From NCBI GenBank assembly GCA_004151065.3, contig NWUY0300008018.1:42693-58928 (forward strand): a DNA stretch of 16,236 nt, read 5' to 3'. A program made the translations under genes and the position numbers. The notes under the pieces were generated by a model. The model was not told where the DNA came from. It saw only the letters and a list, made by a program, of their open reading frames with translations, and did not search any database. Position 1 is the stretch's first letter. Every line of letters begins with the position of its first letter. This document shows, piece by piece, positions 9,570 through 16,236 of this stretch. The stretch is from Larix sibirica. Taxonomy: Eukaryota > Streptophyta > Pinopsida > Pinales > Pinaceae.

Positions 9570-9708
9570 GTCTGAGCAAGTGAGAAAAAATAAAGAACAT
9601 TGGCAGAGCTGGCCACCTCAGCACATGCTACAAAAAGACAAGTTCCGTACAGTCCCACTTTCCATTTCTGAGAGCATGAGGCCCTGGCCACCTGATGGCT
9701 GGGAATAA
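9469..9708 (+). CDS. Unrecognised 79-codon open frame (possible exon or gene fragment)
   Basis: The frame starts ATG within the second 147-bp repeat copy and ends TAA at 9706-9708. The part after the repeat looks more protein-like than the rest of the region: charged RAQQSEQVRKNKEHWQSW, then WPPQHML, then PLSISESMRPWPPDGWE. Two WPP motifs about 40 residues apart are notable. I do not recognise the family. It lacks a clear promoter, splice context or a homologous partner in the window. It could be a captured exon, a transposon-derived remnant or chance. Confidence 0.2.
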   Translation: MASLCTMIHLEPLQCTEFGHSSHKGGHSIKRAQQSEQVRKNKEHWQSWPPQHMLQKDKFRTVPLSISESMRPWPPDGWE

Positions 9709-10015
9709 ATTGTTACCGATCTGGAGCCTACTTTTTCTGGATAGGGAGCGACCCCTAGGGACCATGATGATCGGTTGCCAAAAGTTAGGCTCGTTCCTGC
9801 TGTTGCTTAGTGTACTTGTTATTTCAGGACCGTGGGCCAGTTTGTGGTGTTGTTTGGATGCTTCACATCCTCTTGATATATTTTCCTAATGCCTCAAGGG
9901 AAGATATTAGAATAGTGGGTGTTTTGATATGAAATCAACCCAATTTTGAGCTTAGCTAGTACTTGTGGCAGCTGTGATGGCAGACCAGAAAATAAAAAGC
10001 TTTCCAATAAGATAT
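9709..10015. other. Unassigned sequence
   Basis: The frame that ends at 9708 continues with further stops. A second overlapping frame at 9695-9889 encodes a hydrophobic stretch without recognisable motifs. No gene is called. Confidence 0.5.
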
Positions 10016-10071
10016 GCAAATATTTGCATGCCCTAAGCCTCCACCTAGGGCAAATATTTGCATGCCCTAAG
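10016..10071. repeat. 22-bp direct repeat carrying AT-rich palindromes
   Basis: GCAAATATTTGCATGCCCTAAG occurs, in parts GCAAATATTTGC and ATGCCCTAAG, at 10016-10037 and again at 10050-10071 (34-bp period). Copy 1 lies in a perfect 16-bp palindrome (ATGCAAAT/ATTTGCAT); copy 2 keeps the inner 12 bp. Between them CCCTA and TAGGG can pair. Confidence 0.9.
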
Positions 10072-10078
10072 TCACTTA

Positions 10079-10110
10079 TTACCTTGTCACATTAATATTT
10101 GACAAGGTAA
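10079..10110. repeat. Perfect 11-bp inverted repeat (hairpin)
   Basis: Arms TTACCTTGTCA (10079-10089) and TGACAAGGTAA (10100-10110) are separated by a 10-base AT-rich loop. It lies 8 bp from the palindromic direct repeat and about 630 bp downstream of the kinase stop codon. There is no T-run to suggest a Pol III terminator. Confidence 0.9.
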
Positions 10111-10743
10111 ATGTTTCAGAATCTTCAGGTCTGTAAAAATGTATAGCAAATATCTTGTCTTGAAATAAAAATTTAGTATCTAAATATGAAATTGGAATGA
10201 AATATGAAGCTGTGGGGCTTATCCAATTTACACTATGAATTTTTTCTTCAAAGCTTATTGTGGCCTACATCCATTCCTTTTGTGCCTTGAAGTTAATTAT
10301 GTAATCATTGAGCTTGGTAATTCATATTTGCCATGGAAAACGATTATCTTGCTGAACCAAATTTTTACATAAGCGGCTTAGTGGAGAAAACGGCATATTT
10401 GAAAAACAAATCCAATTTAGACAGCTTCAATCAAACTTCTGGTACTTCAATTAGTACAGGCAACTTAGCTTGCCTTCATATTTTGTAAAACAAATTTACA
10501 AAAAAGTAAACTATGAGTATGGATACAGTTATTGATTCCATAACTCATAGAAGAAAACACAGAAGTAGGTCATAATGGCTCCAACTCTCTGTCACATCAT
10601 CTGTTCTAATGCCTTAAAACTTAATCCAGCCAGAGAGTGAGTTTCAAGACAATATACACTGTAAATTTAAGAAACTGTGGAGAAGAGGAAATAATAAATC
10701 CTCTTTGATTGTGAAAGAAGATAAAAACAGTGCAAAATATTTG
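10111..10743 (-). other. 3' flank and presumed 3' UTR of PI4K gamma
   Basis: Downstream of the kinase stop codon on its own strand. No canonical AATAAA is present; nearest variants on the minus strand are AATAAC near 10530 and AATAAG near 10255. Plant polyadenylation signals are degenerate, so the transcript end cannot be placed. No other gene seen. Confidence 0.5.
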
Positions 10744-12831
10744 TCACTTCTGAGTACACTTCGCTTTTTCTATATGGAAGTCCATAATCTGAGAAACAAC
10801 TTCCAAGAATGCAACTTCACTACATTCAGGAAGAATTGATTCCTTTGCCTGCTCCACAATGTTCTCAATCACCGATGGCTTGTTGAGGGACTCCCTACAC
10901 ATCATACAAGCAATCTCATATGGAGTAAGACCTGCCGCTGCACCCTTCTTAAGCAGCATTGTTGAAATTTGCAGTACACGAGAACATGCCGCAGATAGAG
11001 TCCAACCATAAGACTTCAGCAGCTGAATATCCATATCAGCATCTAATAAATTTATATACTTGAGAGTGTTGGGATCATAAGGTTGTTTAGCCTGAGGCCA
11101 GTAAAGCCACTCAAATGTACAGTCTTCAAACTGTAAGACAAATGAAAATGGCAATGTTAGTGACAATCTTAACCCTTTGCACTGCAAGTTAAGTCAAATT
11201 GACTCAGTAGATATTACTATAAAGTTTTGGGGCTAAACTCAATATCTGTATCTTGTCAAAAAAAAAAAACTATTCTGAATTTATAAGCTAATTTGAACAA
11301 TACGGAAAAATTGAAATTTATCAAATGTATTATCTTGAAAAAATAAACAAATATAGCATACCGCCTCTGGTAGACAATATCCATGGTCTATAGGAACAAG
11401 CTTAATCGATGATGATTCACCTTCATTACAAATGAGGATATTTCCACCATGCCTATCAGCATTTGCCAGCCTGATGTCCAAAACAGTAATCTTGTGTACT
11501 TCATGAACAGGAAAAGTTGCAGGACCCATGTCTTCGCAACTGCTTTCACACTCTACAAACTTCTGTAGAGAACCCATCTTGGTTTCTGGGACTGAACCAT
11601 CCATGACTGTTGCATTGTGAAATGCATAATGAGAACATCGAATCATCATAGTAGGAGGGACACCTGCAAAGCCTGGTTCATCACTAGTCAAGGCTCGAGG
11701 TCCACCAATAGGATGGTCCAATATATATGCAGCAACCTCTCTATAGGCACCCTCTCCCACCCTAGTCCCTCTTTTCAGGCCCTCTCCATTAGGGGAGACA
11801 GGGAGACCCCTTGGATTATTTACAGCCATAGGTTCTTCATCAACAGGTTTAAAGACACCAACATACCTGGTCCCTGTTGCATCTTGCATAAAGTATGCAC
11901 CTCCACATCCCTCGGAAGACTGTTTTGGAGGCTTTCCAGACTCCAAACCTGCCCTCACAATATCGAATATATCATAAAGTGCTGAGGACAACACACAATT
12001 GGCAGAAGCTGTAAGTGGTTCCAAAAGGTAAGAGGGTCTTGGAGCTTGATAATCTATCACAGTTTCAGGAGTATTTTCTATAACATCAGTCAGTTGAGGG
12101 GGCTGGGGTGGTGTGATGAGTGACTTCTTCCGAATACTAGGGCATGCCAGTCCTTTTGTTGAATTTGGCTGTATATCATTATCACTATCAGGGGCAACAA
12201 AACAAACTTCCACAGCTGTTCCAACAGATTTTGTTCTAAGCTTTACTGTTTTCGTCATAAGCAGGTGGATAACAGCATCATCCTCCAAAAGCAAATCCTC
12301 AATAAGCCTCTTGTCCTCGAGTTGCTCGCCTTTAAAAACTAATTGTTGCTCGTCCAATGCCAAACCAGAGTCTTTTGCATAAATCCTTTGCTTCAAATCT
12401 TGTACATTACGGTTTTTCTGAACTCTGAACACGTACTTCTTCCCACAATAAGTTTTTATTCTAACGAGTTGAAGATCCGAGAGACGCAAAACTAAATGTA
12501 CGGCATTCCCGTCTGTAACACCATAATCCTTAATAAGACTATCAGGACGTGCCAATTCTCGGCCGCCATATATCAACATCTGCTGCTTCGCATAAAACCC
12601 TTTAAATCTTTGGATCTTCAATTTAACAGATTCTATGGTATCAGATGCCAGAACCCGCATGGCGGTCACAGAATCGGCAGTGCTAAGATATATCTCAATA
12701 GCATCTGATGATGATGAGTCATTATTATTAGGTCTAGCCCCACCTGGCCTTCCCAGGGGCCATGACTTTCCAGATTCAATGCATTCATCTCTCACGGGCT
12801 TAGGCTTGACAAGAATGCTCGAAGATGACAT
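10744..12831 (-). CDS. PI4KG4: Ubiquitin-like-domain PI4-kinase gamma (type II PI4K family), two coding exons
   Basis: Exon 1 is 12831-11362 (490 codons) and exon 2 is 11130-10744 (128 codons plus TGA), joined in phase 0 to give 618 residues. Domains in order: a serine-rich N-terminus; ubiquitin-like domain 1 at about 44-117 (GRELARP, HLVLRL); ubiquitin-like domain 2 at about 121-194; a variable linker with a PPQPPQ patch; and the PI3/4-kinase fold at about 300-590. Catalytic features are present: GCGGAYFM (308-315), ATP-site lysine K328 in VGVFKP, the loop DIRLANADRHGGN (452-464) and PIDHG (480-484) as the metal-binding motif. The spliced junction restores the family pattern CLPEA-FEDCTFEW. 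Arabidopsis gamma 4 and gamma 7 have been reported as protein kinases that act on UFD1 and RPN10, with no lipid kinase activity found in vitro, so a role at the ubiquitin-proteasome interface is likely by family inference. The start is the first ATG ahead of domain 1. The family is certain; assignment to gamma 4 rather than gamma 3 or 7 is from memory of the sequences. Confidence 0.93.
11131..11361 (-). other. Phase-0 intron of the PI4K gamma gene
   Basis: A 231-bp intron with donor GCG|GTATGC (GT at 11361-11360) and acceptor TTACAG|TTTGAA (AG at 11132-11131). Removing it joins PEA to FEDCTFEW, which fits the conserved kinase C-lobe. If it is retained, the frame reads 26 foreign residues and stops at 11281, losing the last 128 residues of the kinase domain. 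It contains a T-rich run on the minus strand near 11257-11269. Confidence 0.92.
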
Positions 12832-13159
12832 TTTCTTCTAAACTCACTAAATGCTTATCAAATTTCTGTCCAAATACAATTTGATTTCCCTTAACACAAT
12901 GGTTTTTACCGTAAACTTTCCTCACACACCCACATCACAGTTTCCATGTTTTAGTGTAGGGTTTCAGCTAAGAGGTAAGGTTCCTCCATTGGACTCCAAA
13001 CGGATGAAACGAAAAAATATTTACAGAACCCCAGTTGATTCAATTTCTATTCCCCAATGGAAGAACAACTATAGGGCAGAAACTACACAATGTATGTACA
13101 AATCACAAAACGAAAGGCAGAAACAACAGAAGAATTGAGACAGAGACAGACAAACTCAC

Positions 13160-13300
13160 AGTTCGTATCGCCAAAATCATATTTGCTTTCAGAGATTCGG
13201 CCGGAGTGAGGCGGAAGAGTGGTCTGTCCAGAAAGAAATGTCTAGGAATGGGGGTGATGGATGAAACTGAAAGAAATGTCAAGGAATGGGGGTGATGGAT
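13160..13300 (-). other. Probable 5' untranslated leader exon and start of a leader intron (PI4K gamma)
   Basis: Inferred leader of the kinase gene. On the minus strand a good donor, GAACT|GTGAGT (GT at 13159-13158), is followed by about 300 bp of T-rich, intron-like sequence before the start codon. Candidate acceptors are TTTGGACAG (AG ending at 12866) and GAGTTTAG (AG ending at 12838); neither has a strong pyrimidine tract, so the acceptor is unresolved. A short upstream ATG lies just before the donor. The leader could instead be unspliced. Confidence 0.4.
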
Positions 13301-13306
13301 GAAACT
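13231..13306. repeat. 38-bp tandem duplication in the promoter/leader of PI4K gamma
   Basis: Two head-to-tail copies, 13231-13268 and 13269-13306, differ at one base (TCTAGG against TCAAGG). Each begins GAAAGAAATGTC and contains AATGGGGGTGATGG. The pair spans the inferred transcription start and 5' end of the leader of the kinase gene. Near-identity implies a recent duplication. Confidence 0.9.
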
Positions 13307-13326
13307 GTATTGATGGATTCCAGACC

Positions 13327-13334
13327 AATTTATA
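13327..13334 (-). promoter_or_regulatory. TATA box of the PI4K gamma gene
   Basis: The minus strand reads TATAAATT, preceded by TG and followed by GG. It lies about 500 bp upstream of the start codon and would place initiation near 13295-13305, just ahead of the inferred leader exon. Its strand and position suit the kinase gene and no other gene is nearby. Confidence 0.5.
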
Positions 13335-13390
13335 CACATGGCATTGCCATGCGAATTATGGTGCACGAATCCAACAATATAAATACCATC

Positions 13391-13450
13391 AAGCCTCCTC
13401 CTCTTCTCCTTCTCCTTCTAGTTCTCCTCCTCCACTTCCTTTTTCTTCTG
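13391..13450 (-). promoter_or_regulatory. Purine-rich (GA) tract upstream of the PI4K gamma TATA box
   Basis: On the minus strand this is an almost pure A/G stretch built from GGAGGA, GAAGGA and GAGAAG words (pyrimidine on the plus strand), starting about 60 bp upstream of the TATA box. GA-rich tracts are common in plant promoters, where GAGA-binding factors act; a regulatory role here is inference. A plus-strand TATAAATA at 13378-13385 sits between this tract and the TATA box. Confidence 0.35.
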
Positions 13451-13459
13451 GTTGTATTT

Positions 13460-13847
13460 CAGATTTCTTTACTGCAAATAAATGCCTCCTCTAACAAAAA
13501 CCGTTACTTATCGTAATACCTATAGCCACACTTAGCCATTTGATAGCTTGCTCCTCTCTTAACTGCTTTGTCAGTTTGTTGGTTACTGCAAACATAGATT
13601 TGATTTTGGATGCGACGCGATCCATTTTATAAGGGAACCGGGTGATTGCAGCCTAATCCCTATTTCTAGACGCTTCCTTTACTGTATTCGTGTTCCCTCC
13701 ATCTTGAGTTCGAACCTGTTGTTTATGCATTTGAATTTTCTATAAAATAAAATAAGTGTATTATATCTATTTCAACTAGTGGTGGAATTTGATGAACAGC
13801 TAAGCAATTTTTTTTTTCAAATTTCGGTATCACTCTCAGCATCTTTC
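13460..13847. other. Intergenic sequence upstream of PI4K gamma
   Basis: No gene. Contains a T10 run near 13809-13818, which on the minus strand would be an A-run; it could mark the end of the LINE to the right, but no target-site duplication supports that. Confidence 0.5.
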
Positions 13848-13972
13848 TAGTTAGATATTTAATTTTTTGACATTTTCTCGATTTATTTTTAGAATTTAAA
13901 TATTTAATTTTTTATAGTTAGATATTTAACTTTTGACCTTTTTCTCGAATTATTTTTATAATTTAATTTTTA
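13848..13972. repeat. 67-bp AT-rich tandem duplication
   Basis: Copies at 13848-13914 and 13915 to about 13972 begin TAGTTAGATATTTAA and share TTTCTCGA, TTATTTTTA and AATTTAA. Moderately diverged; noncoding. Confidence 0.8.
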
Positions 13973-14569
13973 TTTGAAAGAAAAAGAGTGTATCTTGTTA
14001 TTCACATAGAATTAAAGATACATATAGGAGTTGTCTAACTATATAAGAGTTGTTTAACTATTAGACTATTTTGACTTTTTAGTAAATGTTTTATGGAATT
14101 TGGTATTTTGAAAATAAACAAATCATAATTTTTCATTACTTAAAATCCAGTTTTGATTGCAAAAATGGATTCAGTACACACAAAAATCCCTTGTGGCACC
14201 AGAAGTAAACGATTTTAACAACTTATATTAGAATTCAAAAAATTCTGACTAGATTTTGAGAACAAATAACCTGAAAATGAAGATGAAATCATCTAATCTT
14301 TAGACTACTGCATACATATATAGACTCATCATTATTACTATACAAGTTATCTAGACCCCATAATGACTCTCAAAAATAAAGAGATATCGAAAACCATCAG
14401 TTATGGTAGCATTCAAACTTTTGCAACAATGTTCATAAAATAGCAAAATACAAAACTTCATACTATAAGCTGAAAGATTGGCTTATACACATTAATGTTC
14501 ACTAAAATTACAAAATGACAAAACAAAAAACTTCATCACTTGTATTTATTGATAACGGAGACAAATGAT
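13973..14569. other. AT-rich sequence, possible LINE 3' UTR
   Basis: Lies directly downstream (minus strand) of the LINE ORF2 stop. It holds an imperfect duplication: AATGTTCATAAAA and AATGTTCACTAAAA each followed within about 30 bases by AAACTTCAT (about 14428-14460 and 14494-14535). No gene seen. Confidence 0.45.
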
Positions 14570-16040
14570 TTAGTATGCCTGAATCGTGCCCCTTAACAGC
14601 ACTCGACCATCCAAATATTCTTTATAAAAGAGAAGCCCTTCATTTAGCCCAAATGCCTTCTTTGATAGTCCATCAGTTGTAGAATTCAGTTGGCGAAAAA
14701 TGTGTCTTCGGGAAATAAATTGCATTCCAGATTGAAGCTCTCAAATTCTAAGTTTCCAGGGGTCAAGGATGGCTACTTGCAAATCAAATTCCTCATTAAA
14801 CCAATCCACAATCACTCTGGAGTCTCCCAAAAGATGTAAAGAGTCAATACCCCTTAAAATAAAAAAAACTTTAACACAACCCATAGTGCCAACAGTCCCC
14901 CCTGGTGTTGGTACCTTCTCCACACCCCATCCAAATATGGAATCTTTTTCTACCACTAAGTCTGAGATGACTGCCACAAACACTAAGACCCAAATTAGAA
15001 GCACCATCAAATAGACCAACATGTGTATCACTCAAAACATAAGGGAAATTAATGATTCTTGAAGCTTTCTCATTTTGAGCTAAATGATATTCTTGGTAAG
15101 TCACGGAAATTTGAGAGCTTGTAAGAGAAATACTTCTTCTATCATTTTAAAAAATGATCAAATTCCTACTTCTCCAAATTCCCCATAATACAAGCAGATG
15201 AAAAGCCTTGAACTTATAACAAGTTGAAACCCAATGAAAAAGATTTTCTTCTAGAGAAATTTTACACCGGTTGGCCGACAAATGAAGACTATGCCTAATA
15301 GCCTCACAAAATTTCTGGCCAAAATCAAATTGGACAAAGAAGTGCTCCACATAATCAACTCCATTTTTACAAAAATAACAACAATTTGGAACTACAAAAC
15401 CTCTCTTCAAGAGATTTTCCCAAGTTAGAATTTTATTATCTAAAGCAAGCAAGTAAAAACATTTCAACTTCAATGGAGCATTCAAGTTCCAAAGCAATTT
15501 ATACCACCATTTCTCACCTCAAAACACATTAGAAGGTACAATTGCTTCATAGGCTTGTTTTGCACTTACCTGCCCAGAAGCAACATCCCAATACCAGACA
15601 ATTTTATCTTCTATGTTTGGCAATCTAATGCCAACATGTTTCAAGCCATTTATGTAGTTATCCCATTCAATTGCTTGATCACCCTGAAGGCCTAATTCTT
15701 CCTCAAGATATCAACAATTTGCTTCATGATAACCATTGGCCATTCTTTTGACATGAGCTCGGTAAATACAACCAAAATGTCTCAAATATGTAATTAGACC
15801 TTGAGGAAGTTTGTAAACCCCATTACAACCAATGAAATTATCCTCTCCAAGAAGCACCTGAGTCCCATTCCCCACCTTCCAAGCTATTCAGTTACTAACA
15901 TGTAGAAAGTGTTGATGTTTGTAGCTAAGTGGGGTATCCTCACTAGCTAAAGTCTGCCCTAAATAAATAAATAAAACAGTATTATATTGCTCCTAATACA
16001 AGTTGTCCCAGGCAGCAAAAGAGAAGTTGGCCCCACTTAG
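14570..16040 (-). pseudogene. L1-type LINE ORF2, C-terminal part (zinc-knuckle and RNase H)
   Basis: The minus strand carries the C-terminal end of a plant LINE polyprotein. From 16040: AAWDNLY, GQTLASEDTPLSYKHQHFL, then IAWKVGNGTQVLLGEDNF (the V-GNG motif after the RT), a linker to IVWYWDVASGQVSAKQAYEA, then the RT-associated zinc-binding region WKLL-like WYKLLWNL, ENLLKRGFVVPNCCYFC and YVEHFF (about 15500-15350). RNase H follows with VGLFDGASNLG, a frameshift near 14900, GIDSLHLLGDSRVIVDW and the tail RRHIFRQLNSTTDGLSKKAF to a TAA at 14570-14572. In-frame stops at 15993, 15888, 15711, 15519 and 15147, then 14741 in the second frame. The endonuclease and RT domains are absent: at about 16040 the sequence turns into an LTR. 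Inactive. Confidence 0.85.
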
Positions 16041-16236
16041 AAAAGTCAACTCAGAATCAAGTATAAATAAAGGATGATGCATTCTCATTTCAATCATCAA
16101 GCAATTCATCCAAGACAGCTGGAAAAGTGTGCATCACTCGAAGGAAGACAAATTTTGGGTTGTTGAAGACTATCTTTATCTGTCATCTTATGTCTTGTGA
16201 TCTTTATCTACTCTATGTACTGAATATCTCTAATTA
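16041..16236 (+). mobile_element. LTR promoter/leader, runs off the window
   Basis: TATAAATA at 16062-16069 in GTATAAATAAAGG, then a leader with CTCATTTCAATCATCAAG and, at 16194-16204, CTTGTGATCTT, as in the LTR near 8124-8350. Plus-strand orientation, gypsy-type by resemblance. It abuts the LINE relic at about 16040; the rest lies outside the window. Confidence 0.45.

Noticed and set aside
11617-12841. Several plus-strand open frames (11617-11985, 12113-12382, 12496-12708, 12635-12841)
   Set aside because: They are antisense shadows of kinase exon 1 and contain no recognisable domain.
13103-13366. 87-codon minus-strand open frame across the kinase promoter
   Set aside because: It runs from upstream of the TATA box through the predicted leader donor and has no known motif.

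Overview
This is plant nuclear DNA, most likely from a conifer or another large-genome seed plant. It is AT-rich, crowded with decayed retrotransposons and holds one intact host gene. That gene belongs to the plant ubiquitin-like-domain PI4-kinase gamma family, has one short intron, and shows ordinary GT/AG splice signals. Isolated N positions (181, 7358, 8351-8352) mark draft-assembly joins. Nothing bacterial, organellar or CRISPR-like was seen.

Left part (1 to about 4850): a fragment that looks like the 3' end of a minus-strand Ty3/gypsy element (polypurine tract at 737-752, LTR from 736 downward). A near-identical 158/180-bp sequence lies on both sides of it and abuts an N. After that come about 3.5 kb of AT-rich sequence with no recognisable gene and one diverged 154-bp tandem duplication.

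Middle part (4850 to 8350): nested mobile elements. A plus-strand Ty1/copia-type LTR ends at 6303, inside the RNase H reading frame of a minus-strand gypsy relic (about 7055 to 6303). That relic reads protease, linker, RNase H with no reverse transcriptase between. To its right are a minus-strand CACTA (En/Spm) TNP2-like fragment (7375-7680) and a plus-strand LTR promoter region (TATA at 8124).

Repeat-rich part (8350 to 10110): four unrelated tandem duplications in about 1.2 kb (units of about 132, 33, 86 and 147 bp), an unassigned 79-codon reading frame, then a 22-bp direct repeat carrying palindromes and a perfect 11-bp hairpin.

Gene part (10740 to 13450): the kinase gene on the minus strand. 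Coding exons are 12831-11362 and 11130-10744, giving a predicted 618-residue protein with two ubiquitin-like domains and a complete PI3/4-kinase-type catalytic domain. A TATA box at 13327-13334, a 38-bp duplication near the inferred start site, a probable leader intron and a purine-rich stretch upstream make up a plausible promoter and leader.

Right part (13450 to 16236): AT-rich sequence, then the C-terminal end of a decayed minus-strand L1-type LINE ORF2 (zinc-knuckle and RNase H parts, 14570 to about 16040). It meets another plus-strand LTR promoter that runs off the window. The only gene likely to make a working protein is the kinase; the rest records successive insertion and decay.
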